Assembly (NCBI GenBank): GCA_016201275.1 | Contig: JACQDB010000138.1 | Coordinates: forward strand, 1-64,000 | Source: Acidobacteriota bacterium | GTDB lineage: Bacteria; Acidobacteriota; Blastocatellia; UBA7656 | Length of the DNA stretch: 64,000 nt | Direction: 5' to 3' | Shown: positions 27,681 to 36,568 of the stretch, one piece after another | Position numbering within the stretch: the stretch's first letter is position 1 | How the letters are laid out: each line of letters opens with the position of its first letter | Position numbers and translations under genes: made by a program | Notes under the pieces: generated by a model | Database searches by the model: none | What the model saw: the letters and a program-made list of their open reading frames with translations, nothing else | Told to the model about the DNA's origin: nothing

Positions 27681-28607
27681 ATGCTTGTTCACGGCGCGAA
27701 CCTTCATCAAAAAGAGCAGCACCGCACGAAGTATCAGGACAAAAGAAGCCGTGCATATTTGACTGAGATTCGCGCTGCATACGATAGCTGGCATACTGCC
27801 AATATGGCATTGCTTGGCCCCTACGCAACGCCGGACAACCTTGATGAAGAAATCCTAGCTCGGCGAGTCGCCCTATTGGAAGCGTACAAAAACTTCTTAG
27901 ATCAACAAAAGTATGCGGAATGCTTCGACTCTCGTTCCAATTTACACTCAACCGTATTAGAAGAATTTTTGTACTACCTGTTTCAGACTCTGGTATCAGA
28001 GTTTGGCAACCTTGCGCTCATAGGGAAATCGCACACCTTCAAAGATCTCTTCTTCGCGCCGCCTAACTATAAAGCCATGCTGAAACAACCTCATGCCAGT
28101 ATAGAGCGCAAAGATCATGATTTCGTTATCGGTGTAACTATCGAAGCTCGCCTGCAAACTAAGCAACATAGTGAACGAGGCGCTACGGAACAACAAGAAG
28201 CTTCAGCAGACAAAACTCCGATTATCTCGCAACAAGAATGCCACAGTTTCGACATCCCCGCAGTTGCGATTGAGTGCAAAACCTACCTAGACAAAACTAT
28301 GCTTGAAGGTTCATCGAGAGCAGCGGAAGAACTGAAAGCCAGAAATCCGAATAGCATTTACATAGTGGTAATGGAATGGCTCAAACTTACTGAAGCCATC
28401 AATCTGCGGAAGTATAAAGTTGATCAAATCTATGTTCTTCGCAAACAGAAGAACACCGACAGAGAATTTCGCTTCGAGTCGAATTATGTAAAAAACCCCT
28501 TTGACGTGAAGGTGGTATCACATTTATTTGAGGCGGTGAGAAGGTATTTGACTGCCGATTGGGAAGGCGGCATCAAATACGGGCTTGAGCGCGGCTGGCT
28601 TCTATAA
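27681..28607 (+). CDS. Restriction endonuclease, Bpu10I-like
   Basis: A 308-residue protein 2 bp after the methyltransferase. Charged helical N-terminus, then DHDFVIGVTIEA near 145 and FDIPAVAIECKTYLDKTMLE near 190; the D...(E/A)xK arrangement (AIECK) is a PD-(D/E)XK catalytic core. The layout matches Bpu10I-type enzymes, whose archetype cuts an asymmetric CCTNAGC site as two subunits. Only one nuclease and one methyltransferase are present here, so the site may be palindromic or the enzyme may act as a homodimer. Assignment rests on motif recall and context. Confidence 0.72.
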   Translation: MLVHGANLHQKEQHRTKYQDKRSRAYLTEIRAAYDSWHTANMALLGPYATPDNLDEEILARRVALLEAYKNFLDQQKYAECFDSRSNLHSTVLEEFLYYLFQTLVSEFGNLALIGKSHTFKDLFFAPPNYKAMLKQPHASIERKDHDFVIGVTIEARLQTKQHSERGATEQQEASADKTPIISQQECHSFDIPAVAIECKTYLDKTMLEGSSRAAEELKARNPNSIYIVVMEWLKLTEAINLRKYKVDQIYVLRKQKNTDREFRFESNYVKNPFDVKVVSHLFEAVRRYLTADWEGGIKYGLERGWLL

Positions 28608-28612
28608 ATTTC

Positions 28613-29374
28613 ATGATTAATCTCAACGAAAAAATCGCCATCATCACCGGAGCCTCGCGTGGCATAGGCGCGGCGACGGCCACCCTGTTCGCCAAAGCCG
28701 GAGCGCGTGGCCTGGTCATCAATTATCACAAGGATAAAACCGCTGCCGAAAATGTCGCCTCGCGCTGCAAAGACTTGGGCGCGGAGGTGCTGCTGGTGCG
28801 CGCCGATGTCGCCATTCCCGCATCGGTTAAAAAGATGTTCGATAAAACTCTCGAACGCTTCGGCGCAGTTGATATACTCGTAGCCAACGCTGGCATATGG
28901 AAAGAGGCGGCTATCGAAACCATGACCGAACAGGAGTGGTGCGAAACCATAGACATCAATCTGAAATCCATCTATGCCTGTTGCCAGTGCGCCGCTCGCG
29001 TGATGACGGCACAACAGCGCGGCACGATGATTTTAATCTCTTCGACCGCAGGCCAACGCGGCGAAGCCTTGCACTCGCATTATGCTGCCTCGAAGGGAGC
29101 GATTATTTCGCTGACCAAATCGCTGGCGGCAGAGTTAGGCGCACGCGGCATCACGGTCAATTGCGTAGCGCCGGGTTGGGTGGCAACCGACATGGCAGGC
29201 GCGGCGTTGAACGATAAAAAGACGCTGCGAAAGATTCGTGACTTGATACCGCTTGGCCGCATTGCCACGCCGGAAGAGATCGCCGGGCCAATTCTCTTTC
29301 TAGCTTCCGACCTCGCCGCGCACATCAATGGCGAAATCCTCAACGTCAACGGCGGCATGGTATTGTGCGGTTGA
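28613..29374 (+). CDS. SDR-family oxidoreductase (FabG-like)
   Basis: A 253-residue short-chain dehydrogenase/reductase with TGASRGIGAAT at 13-23, NAGIW near 91, a catalytic Ser in LISSTAGQRG near 142 and YAASKGAI near 158. NCVAPGWVATDM and the C-terminal GEILNVNGGMVL are typical of 3-oxoacyl-ACP reductase-like enzymes. It starts 5 bp after the endonuclease stop, which probably reflects insertion of the R-M pair upstream rather than shared function. The substrate is unknown; another FabG-like protein is at 1421-2167. Confidence 0.9.
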   Translation: MINLNEKIAIITGASRGIGAATATLFAKAGARGLVINYHKDKTAAENVASRCKDLGAEVLLVRADVAIPASVKKMFDKTLERFGAVDILVANAGIWKEAAIETMTEQEWCETIDINLKSIYACCQCAARVMTAQQRGTMILISSTAGQRGEALHSHYAASKGAIISLTKSLAAELGARGITVNCVAPGWVATDMAGAALNDKKTLRKIRDLIPLGRIATPEEIAGPILFLASDLAAHINGEILNVNGGMVLCG

Positions 29375-29475
29375 TCTTGAAAGGAAAAAACGCGGCTATG
29401 CGATACTCAACGCGGAGTCACAGGCATGGCAAGTTTGAACCTTGACGTAAAAGACCAATCAAACCGGCGCGATGA

Positions 29476-29523
29476 GCAATCAAGCAATCAAGCAATCAAG
29501 CAATCAAGCAATCAAGCAATCAA
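29476..29523 (+). repeat. Six tandem copies of GCAATCAA
   Basis: Six perfect 8-bp units run from 29476 to 29523, immediately before the antitoxin-like frame. Because 8 is not a multiple of 3, each gain or loss shifts the reading frame. Confidence 0.95.
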
Positions 29524-29526
29524 ACG

Positions 29527-29664
29527 GTGAACGCGCAAGCCGTCATTCGCTTGCTTGATGAATGGCTGGCTGATGCGTCGGGGTATGATGAACAGAATTG
29601 GCCGGCCATAAAAAAATTACGGGAAGAAAACCGCACCGCTGATTGGTCTAACTTCGATGAATAA
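29527..29664 (+). pseudogene. Antitoxin-like small protein, N-terminus disrupted by repeats
   Basis: The frame reads AQAVIRLLDEWLADASGYDE followed by QNWPAIKKLREENR and WSNFDE, the pattern of small antitoxin-like proteins that precede PIN-domain toxins. The only in-frame start is a GTG at 29527; the good ATG at 29426 is out of frame by two and runs into the repeat and a stop. Removing one 8-bp unit would put that ATG in frame. It overlaps the PIN remnant by 8 nt (ATGAATAA), as in intact pairs. Confidence 0.55.
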
Positions 29665-29824
29665 GTCTATCGTTTTAGATTCAAGTCCGCTTGGCAGAAT
29701 CGTCCACCCACGCCTACCCCTCGCTTATAACACCGGCTCGCTTTGGCGCGTCAGAACAAACTGCCAGAAGCCCTCCACTGGGTATTATTGGCGGGGCAAA
29801 GCGGTCTTGACCAAACCGACCTGA
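29657..29824 (+). pseudogene. PIN-domain toxin remnant (VapC-like)
   Basis: The ATG at 29657 opens MNKSIVLDSSPLGRIVHPR, the first beta strand and catalytic Asp motif of a PIN-domain ribonuclease (IVLDSSPLG). After about 20 residues the similarity ends and a stop comes at 29824. A different frame over 29735-29920 reads LARQNKLPEALHWVLLAG and SDIAALRDLPEFDQV, which looks like a TPR-type tail of an unrelated protein. The toxin has lost most of its domain and is fused to foreign sequence. Confidence 0.6.
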
Positions 29825-30086
29825 TTGACCACGACTCGGACATCGCGGCATTACGAGACCTTCCCGAATTTGACCAGGTACGTCGGGCCGTTAGCGACAG
29901 AGACTTGGCAACCACCTGAGCCAGCCAACAGGTAATTCCGTGCGCTCTGACGCGCAAAATCATTGGCATAAACCCCAAACTTGAATCACAATACTTCTAC
30001 CCAGACCACGATTCTATTTGTATAAACGAAGTTGTGTCGGCTGTCGCAAAACGGCTTTGCGGCAGTTTGAAGTTTGAGAGGTATTT

Positions 30087-32252
30087 ATGAAAAAAGTCTT
30101 TACCATTGTGCTGCTGCACATCGCTTTGCTGATTACCACGCTTGCGCCGCTGGCTGAGGCGCAGACTGGCGCTACGGGCAATCCACCGCTGGCCAAAAAA
30201 GTTGAGAAGGTCACAGAAATTCACGGCTACAAATTGACCGACGATTATTTCTGGCTGCGCGAAAAATCGAACCCTGAAGTAATCAAGTATCTCGAAGCGG
30301 AAAACGCCTACACCACAGCGGTCATGAAACCGACCGAAGCTTTGCAGGAGACGCTTTACCAAGAGATGCTCGCGCGCATCAAGCAAACCGATTTGAGTGT
30401 GCCATATAAAAAGGGCGACTATTTTTATTACACGCGCACCGAAGCAGGAAAACAGTATCCGTACTTTTGTCGCAAGCGCGGCTCGCTCAAGGCCAAAGAA
30501 GAATTGCTGCTTGACCAAAACCAACTCGCTGAAGGCCATTCCTATTCCGGCATCGGCGCGTTCACCATCAGCGATGATGCTAACTGGCTGGCCTATTCGC
30601 TCGACACCAACGGCTATCGTCAATACACGCTCTATGTGAAGAATTTGAAAACCGGCGAGTTGTCGAATGAAAAGATCGAGCGCACCACCTCGGTGGTTTG
30701 GGCGGCGGATAATCGAACGCTCTTTTATGTCACCGAAGACGCGGTCTCCAAACGCAATGACAAGTTCTGGCGTCACACCGTCGGGGCGGATAAAAACGAA
30801 ATGCTCTATGAAGAAAAAGACGAACTCTTTGACATCGGCGTGGGGCGTTCGGACGACGAAAAGATCATTTTTCTCGGCGCGAATTCTAAAACCTCTGATG
30901 AATTTCGTTATCTACCCGCCGATCAACCCAATGGCGAATTCAAAATGATTCTGGCGCGTCAGCCCGATCACGAATATTCGGTCGAGCATTACGGCAATAA
31001 CTTTTACATACGCACCAAGAAGGACGCCAAAAATTTTCGCGTCGTCACTGCGCCGGTCAATGATCCTGCGGAAAAGAACTGGAAGACTTTTATCCCACAT
31101 AATCCAAATGTGAAGATTGATGGCATCAACTTTTTCGCCCATCACTGCGTGGTCTCGGAAAAAGAGAACGGCTTGAATCATCTTCGCATCATTGATTTGA
31201 AAACCAACCAGTCGCATCGCATCACCACGCCGGAGCCGGATTACACGATGTTTTTGAGCAACAATGCCGAATTCAACACCACGACCTTGCGCTTCAGTTA
31301 TCAATCTATGGTGACGCCGCCTTCGACCTTTGATTACGATATGACAACGCGCCAGCGGGTGTTGTTGAAACAACAGGAAGTGCTGGGCGGTTACAACGCG
31401 AAGCAGTATGTCGCCGAGCGTATATGGGCAATAGCGCGTGACCACACCAAAGTGCCGATTTCCATTATGCGCCGCAAGGATGTGAAGCTCGACGGCAAAG
31501 CGCCGCTGTTGTTGTATGCCTATGGGTCTTACGGCGCTTCTATGTATCCGACGTTTTCCTCCAATCGCTTGAGCTTGCTTGATAGAGGCGCAATTTACGC
31601 TCTGGCGTATATACGCGGCGGCGGCGAACTCGGCGAAGAGTGGCGCGAGCAGGGGCGAATGTTTAAGAAGTTAAACACCTTTTACGACTTCATAGACTGC
31701 GCCGAATACTTGGTCAAACAGAAGTACACGGCCACAGACCGGCTGGTTATTCAAGGCGGCAGCGCCGGTGGTTTGTTGATGGGCGCGGTCGTCAATATGC
31801 GACCCGATTTATTCAAAGCCGTAGTCGCACAAGTGCCGTTTGTTGACGTGATGAACACCATGATGGATGCGTCATTGCCGTTGACGACCAGCGAGTACAT
31901 CGAATGGGGCAACCCGAATAACAAAGCCGAATTCGATTATATGTACAAGTATTCGCCGTATGACAACATCGCCAGAAAGACTTACCCGGCGCTGCTGGTT
32001 CACGTTTCGTTGAACGACAGTCAAGTGCCGTATTGGGAAGGCACGAAGTTCGTCGCCAAATTGCGGGTGATGAAGACAGACCACAATCCGCTGTTGCTGA
32101 AAGTGAACATGGGCGCAGGACACGGGGGCGCATCGGGGCGCTACGATGCCTTGCGCGAAGCCGCTTTCACCTATGCCTTCATGCTCTGGCAAATGGGCAT
32201 AGCGGAAGAAAAAGCGATGTCGAAAACCGCTATGCCCAAGCTGTCACAATAA
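30087..32252 (+). CDS. Prolyl oligopeptidase family protein (S9A, oligopeptidase B-like)
   Basis: A 721-residue secreted serine peptidase. Signal peptide about 1-25, the N-terminal YFWLREKSNPEV motif, a beta-propeller about 75-415 and a C-terminal hydrolase domain. The nucleophile is in GGSAGGLLMGAV near 558, the Asp in LNDSQVPYWE near 643 and the His in GAGHGGASGR near 680. PtrB-type residues (GGELGEEWREQG) suggest an oligopeptidase B-like enzyme cleaving after basic or Pro residues in short peptides. It is distinct in sequence from the S9A enzyme at 3054-5147. Confidence 0.94.
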   Translation: MKKVFTIVLLHIALLITTLAPLAEAQTGATGNPPLAKKVEKVTEIHGYKLTDDYFWLREKSNPEVIKYLEAENAYTTAVMKPTEALQETLYQEMLARIKQTDLSVPYKKGDYFYYTRTEAGKQYPYFCRKRGSLKAKEELLLDQNQLAEGHSYSGIGAFTISDDANWLAYSLDTNGYRQYTLYVKNLKTGELSNEKIERTTSVVWAADNRTLFYVTEDAVSKRNDKFWRHTVGADKNEMLYEEKDELFDIGVGRSDDEKIIFLGANSKTSDEFRYLPADQPNGEFKMILARQPDHEYSVEHYGNNFYIRTKKDAKNFRVVTAPVNDPAEKNWKTFIPHNPNVKIDGINFFAHHCVVSEKENGLNHLRIIDLKTNQSHRITTPEPDYTMFLSNNAEFNTTTLRFSYQSMVTPPSTFDYDMTTRQRVLLKQQEVLGGYNAKQYVAERIWAIARDHTKVPISIMRRKDVKLDGKAPLLLYAYGSYGASMYPTFSSNRLSLLDRGAIYALAYIRGGGELGEEWREQGRMFKKLNTFYDFIDCAEYLVKQKYTATDRLVIQGGSAGGLLMGAVVNMRPDLFKAVVAQVPFVDVMNTMMDASLPLTTSEYIEWGNPNNKAEFDYMYKYSPYDNIARKTYPALLVHVSLNDSQVPYWEGTKFVAKLRVMKTDHNPLLLKVNMGAGHGGASGRYDALREAAFTYAFMLWQMGIAEEKAMSKTAMPKLSQ

Positions 32253-33133
32253 CGCCGAAGCGGCGGCACAAATTTATTCCATCGGCAATGCTAAAAGGTA
32301 ATGCCGAAGGATTAATGCTTGAGCCTTTTTCAGTTTTTGTGGCGCTCTGGTATGTTGCGTGAAGGCTCCTAATGATGGTGGATGAAATAACCTGCAAAAC
32401 TTGAGAAATTTTCCAATGCCTTGTACGGGCGACCACCGCAGGGTCGCCCGTACAGGGTTGCACATTATGTAATCCACCATCCTAAGATGTTGTATGCCAT
32501 TGCGATGGACAGCACAACATATTGATACTTTTCACGGGAACTACGGGGAGTCGCTTTTGTTTAACTCCGTAGGAGCGACCTGTCTATAGTAATGGAAAGC
32601 AAAAAATTCTCTAGCTCCGTAGGAGCGACCCGTATTTGCAACGCCACTACGGGTCGCTCCTACGGAGCTACAAAATCCAGTTTGTGCTACGTGCTATAGA
32701 CAGGTCGCTCTTATGGAGCTAAGGCGGCGCAATTAATCTTTCGTCGAACCTTACTTTTTTCGCCTTACCCGCACACTAAAATTTTTCCCGCCTTCAAGGT
32801 GGCGTTGAGCAACACTTCGCGCCAGCCTCGCTGGTACTCAGTGGCACAAACCTTGGCCTCGCGTGCAGCAAAAAGCGCTGTCGCTGTGCGCGACTTGATT
32901 GACTTCCCCGGCGTCTCGGTCGCATCATACCAAGCGATTAGCAACAGCAAAAATAAAGCGATGCGGGTGAATGAACGCATAACCATTGCTCTTGTGAGGT
33001 AGGAATCTGAGTGATTTTTTTTCGGCACGGATGGAGAGCAACGGGATTGCAGCACCACTATCAATCGGAAGATTTTTTTTGCGCTCGTAGCTAACCGACG
33101 ATGCAAGTTTGAAAAAGGAATTGCAAAGCGACA
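32253..33133. repeat. Repeat-rich gap with REP-like and nested inverted repeats
   Basis: TGTACGGGCGACC (32422-32434) faces its complement at 32442-32454, the same core as the element at 2906. A 25-bp pair with CTCCGTAGGAGCGACCTG arms (32565-32589 and 32694-32718, two mismatches) encloses a perfect 23-bp pair (32612-32634 and 32648-32670). On the minus strand a frame from 32980 to 32765 gives a 71-residue signal-peptide-like protein (MRSFTRIALFLLLL) that I cannot support as a gene. Confidence 0.75.
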
Positions 33134-34309
33134 ATGGCAAAAACGAAAACCGGTCTAGAGGTGTTACTGGAAGCCAACATAGAATTGCTGGAAGGCTTGC
33201 GCGTCGGGCTGATCGTGAATCCGGCGTCTATCAATTCGCGGTTTGAACACGCGGCGGATTTATTTCACCAACACCCACGCATTCAACTCACGGCGCTCTT
33301 TGGTCCGCAACACGGCATACGCGGCGAAACCCAGGACAATATGATCGAGTGGCAGAGCTTCACCGATTCGCGTACCGGCTTGCCCGCTTATTCGCTTTAC
33401 GGCGAAACCCGCAAGCCGACGCCGGAAATGCTCAAGGACGTGGAGGCGCTGGTCTTCGATGTTCAAGACGTAGGCACTCGCGTCTATACCTTTATCTACA
33501 CGATGGCGCTGGCCATGCAAGCGGCGCGTGAACAGCGCAAAAAGTTCATCGTTCTTGATCGCCCCAATCCCATCAACGGCCTTGACCTCGAAGGCAACCT
33601 GCACGAAGCGGAGTTCTATTCTTTCGTCGGTATGTATCCGATTCCCATGCGTCACGGCTTGACGGTTGGCGAACTGGCGTTGCTGTTTAATCAGGAGTAC
33701 GGCATCGCTTGTGATCTGGAAGTGGTGAAGATGGAAAACTGGCAACGCTCGATGTACTACGAAGCGACCGAACTTCCTTGGGTGATGCCGTCACCGAATA
33801 TGCCTACGGTGGAGACGGCAGTGGTCTATCCCGGCGCGGTGCTGTTTGAAGGCACGCAGCTATCGGAAGGGCGCGGCACGACGCGCCCGTTTGAAATCAT
33901 CGGCGCGCCTTATCTCAAGCCGTATGAGTTGCTCGCCGCGTTAGAGCGCGAGTCACTGCCCGGCGTCAGCTTTCGTCCGCTGCATTTTCAACCCACCTTT
34001 CACAAATTCGCCGGAGAGATTTGCGGCGGCCTACAGATGCACGTCCGCGACAGGCAAACGTTCAAGCCGGTCATCACCAGCATCGCCATTATCAGCGCCA
34101 TTCACCGACTTTATCCCAATCACTTCGACTGGAAACAACCGCCTTACGAATATGTGTTTGATAAACTGCCCTTCGATGTGATCAACGGCAGCGCCAGCGT
34201 CTGTGAGCAAATCATGTCCGGCACGCCAGTGGCCGACATCGAAGCAAGCTGGCGCGAACCGTTGCGCCGCTTTGCCGAAATCAGAAAAAGCTATTTGCTC
34301 TACAAATGA
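33134..34309 (+). CDS. DUF1343 protein, exo-beta-N-acetylmuramidase NamZ-like
   Basis: A 391-residue member of PF07075 (DUF1343). Diagnostic motifs are [11 protein letters not shown] near 25, [11 protein letters not shown] near 55, [12 protein letters not shown] near 110, [11 protein letters not shown] near 140 and [12 protein letters not shown] near 245. Characterised NamZ enzymes release N-acetylmuramic acid from the non-reducing end of peptidoglycan fragments. No signal peptide is visible at this start, although the family is usually exported, so either it acts in the cytoplasm or the true start is upstream. It recycles or scavenges cell wall. Confidence 0.92.
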   Translation: MAKTKTGLEVLLEANIELLEGLRVGLIVNPASINSRFEHAADLFHQHPRIQLTALFGPQHGIRGETQDNMIEWQSFTDSRTGLPAYSLYGETRKPTPEMLKDVEALVFDVQDVGTRVYTFIYTMALAMQAAREQRKKFIVLDRPNPINGLDLEGNLHEAEFYSFVGMYPIPMRHGLTVGELALLFNQEYGIACDLEVVKMENWQRSMYYEATELPWVMPSPNMPTVETAVVYPGAVLFEGTQLSEGRGTTRPFEIIGAPYLKPYELLAALERESLPGVSFRPLHFQPTFHKFAGEICGGLQMHVRDRQTFKPVITSIAIISAIHRLYPNHFDWKQPPYEYVFDKLPFDVINGSASVCEQIMSGTPVADIEASWREPLRRFAEIRKSYLLYK

Positions 34310-34408
34310 GAAACCTTCCCGCATTAGCAAAAATACGCCAGACCGATACCGTCTGCCTTGGTCATCCGCATACGGTATTCCAGAGTGCCGCCAAGCAGAC
34401 GCGGCGTT

Positions 34409-35656
34409 TTAGTGTATGGAGGTCGTTGGCGTGACGAGGATTTTCAGGGATTCGGAAAAGATCGCACCGTCTTCGACGGAAAGATTCAGCTTCTTCAATT
34501 CAAATTCAATCAGGCGACGATTATCGCTCACCAGTGAATCAGAGACGCCTAGCAAATCGGCGATCTCCAGTTGCGAAGGATTGGCCGGATTGTAAAAGCA
34601 GTGCCACAAGGTCGCCAGCAAACGCGCATAACGCCGCTCGTTGTGGTTGACCGAACGTCGCAAGCGGTGTAAAAAATCGCTCGCCAAATCGGCGGCCAAT
34701 TGATGCTGTTCGCGGCGCAGCAAGCTGTCTTCCGCCGTGTCACGGGTATCGGCGGGGTCGCGCCGCAAAGTCGAGCCGTTACTGCCGGACTTCAATTCTT
34801 CATCCAGCGAAGCGATGTTGTAATCCTGCAAAGGAATCTTTGACAACACCAGTTGTCGAAGGGTTCGCACATCGGCTGGCGAATCAATCGCGGTAAAAAT
34901 TTCCACCATCAACTCTTCCAGTTCAGGGTTCGACAAAATCAATTGCGAAGCGCCGGAACGCCCGACGATGCGAGTGTCACGTTTGCGCGTCGGCACGCTC
35001 TGAATCAATTCGACGAAATGGCCGGAATCGCCTACCGGCTTTGAGTTTCTCCAACGCTTCAAGCCATAAACTCGATTGACCATGCGTTTGTGTCTGCCGG
35101 TCGTATGGCCGTTGGGCTTGATCGGCAAGAGGTCGTCATCCAAATCATCAAGCGCCTCGTGGTCGTCCTCTTCGTCGGCAAGGGTAAAGCCAGCGACCGT
35201 TGGCGCAGTAGATTTGACGGCTTTCGCCGGACGCCCACGGCGTTTATTCGTTGGCGCGGTGCCGGCGTTCGCGGTTTCCTCGACAAGACAAAAGAGCGAA
35301 CTGGTTTTCAACAAGGCGCTGACCCGTCGCGCCATGCGAAACGATTCGGGATAACGCTTTCGCAAACGCGCTCCGACCAGATTCGGCACTTCGATGTGGG
35401 CGATTTCATTTTCGATTTCCGTACTGCTGTAGCCGCTTTCCAGGTAGTAATCGAAGCGTTGTTTTTGAAATAACTCCAAGAAAAGTTCCTGGGTCAGATC
35501 GGCGTTGATTTCCACCGGCGAAGCGTCGGCAGCACCATCCGTGGCAAAGTGCAAAGGGCGCACCGCCGGATGGCGTGCGATGATTTGATAGAGGCCGCTC
35601 CATAAGCCTTCGACATCTTCGCCATGCAAAAGGCCAGGCCAATTAATCTCACTCAT
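34409..35656 (-). CDS. Hypothetical protein with C-terminal HTH
   Basis: A 415-residue protein of unrecognised family. The first 130 residues are acidic and helical. A basic, low-complexity linker with KRRGRPAKAVK (an AT-hook-like patch) lies near 150, followed by acidic runs (DEEDDHEALDDLDDD). The C-terminal quarter contains a sigma-region-4-like HTH (QLEIADLLGVSDSLVSDNRR, near 365-385). It looks like a cytoplasmic DNA-binding regulator or an unusual sigma-like factor. The gene stands alone. Confidence 0.6.
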   Translation of the reverse strand: MSEINWPGLLHGEDVEGLWSGLYQIIARHPAVRPLHFATDGAADASPVEINADLTQELFLELFQKQRFDYYLESGYSSTEIENEIAHIEVPNLVGARLRKRYPESFRMARRVSALLKTSSLFCLVEETANAGTAPTNKRRGRPAKAVKSTAPTVAGFTLADEEDDHEALDDLDDDLLPIKPNGHTTGRHKRMVNRVYGLKRWRNSKPVGDSGHFVELIQSVPTRKRDTRIVGRSGASQLILSNPELEELMVEIFTAIDSPADVRTLRQLVLSKIPLQDYNIASLDEELKSGSNGSTLRRDPADTRDTAEDSLLRREQHQLAADLASDFLHRLRRSVNHNERRYARLLATLWHCFYNPANPSQLEIADLLGVSDSLVSDNRRLIEFELKKLNLSVEDGAIFSESLKILVTPTTSIH

Positions 35657-36067
35657 TCCTGTTCTCCCACGTAACCCACAAAAGCTCGATGAGATACCAC
35701 TAACCGATGCTTACTTTTTTTACTGGTTATGGAGGCAAGTAGTTCCACTACGGCTACCAACCCGATTTTTGCATCAGTGAAGACCGGCAAAACTCTGCGG
35801 CGGTCAAAAGAGAGGGGGATCAAAATCTATACAGCCGTCATTCCTTGCCTAGTGTGACAAAGATGCCAGACCGATGTCAAGAGTTCTAAAAAAGCGGGAA
35901 GAAATTGGTTTTGGATTACGCCGACGAGGCCATCTTGCCCAATTTATCAGGATGACTTCCGCCGGTATTTTTATCGGTTAGTGAATCGCCATTGGATTCA
36001 ACTCAAAGACTCTGCTCTACGAGGCCGCGTCCTGAAATTTTCAAGAATGGCGCATTGAGGTTATGGT
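35657..36067. other. Intergenic, no gene seen
   Basis: About 410 bp without a supported gene. It should include the promoter of the gene at 34409-35656 (minus strand). No strong repeats or terminators were recognised. Confidence 0.4.
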
Positions 36068-36568
36068 TCAAATCGGCGGAAATAAAATCTGGCGCAAACG
36101 CTCGCGTAAACGCTCAAGTTCGTCAGCCTTGTGTTTCAGGAGATGATGTTCCCATCCTGAAGTAGTGTAGGTTTGTTCGCGGCATTCCTTCGCCAACTGG
36201 CCGCCGATAGTATCGTAAGAGCCGAGATTCGCCCTCTTGAGGTCTTCGGGTTCGCGCCCTGCGCCGAGAATCGAAACTCACTCCTGCAAATCCTCTGGAA
36301 CGACTTCCCGCGCCTTGCCGAGCCGATCTTCCTGACCATCAAAATCAATCAGCAGCACCATAAATCGCCGATGATAACGCTCCATCTCCATAACGTGTAC
36401 GGCCTTGAAAAGACTCAATACCTCTTGCCAACCTCCGGCTACCGGAAGCACCTGCATCTGCCGCTGCCGTGCCCCGTCAACCTCCTTGAGAAAACCATTG
36501 GCCAATTGGCGATTGGCATCGTCTTCGGGAAGCAGCAGAAGGTGGGGTTGATTCTTGTTGACACTCAT
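36068..36568 (-). pseudogene. TOPRIM-like partner protein with an in-frame TGA
   Basis: Read from the ATG at 36568, 96 codons end at TGA (36280-36278). The same frame then continues for 69 sensible codons (VSILGAGREPEDLKRANLGS, GGQLAKECREQ, ELERLRERLRQILF) to a natural stop at 36068. The N-terminal part has PEDDANR and LLIDFDGQED, the Glu and DxD motifs of a TOPRIM fold. One C-to-T change (CGA to TGA) explains the stop. It overlaps the ATPase by 4 nt, forming an ATPase-TOPRIM pair as in defence modules. Confidence 0.7.

Noticed and set aside
29476-29523. Six short repeats as a CRISPR or minisatellite array
   Set aside because: Perfect 8-bp head-to-tail units without spacers are a simple tandem repeat.
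32765-32980. 71-residue minus-strand frame with a signal-like N-terminus
   Set aside because: No ribosome binding site, homology or context supports it; it sits in a repeat-rich gap.
36278-36280. TGA as selenocysteine codon in the TOPRIM-like gene
   Set aside because: No selenoprotein family match and the neighbouring ATPase is also damaged, so a nonsense mutation is simpler. I did not see a SECIS-like stem.
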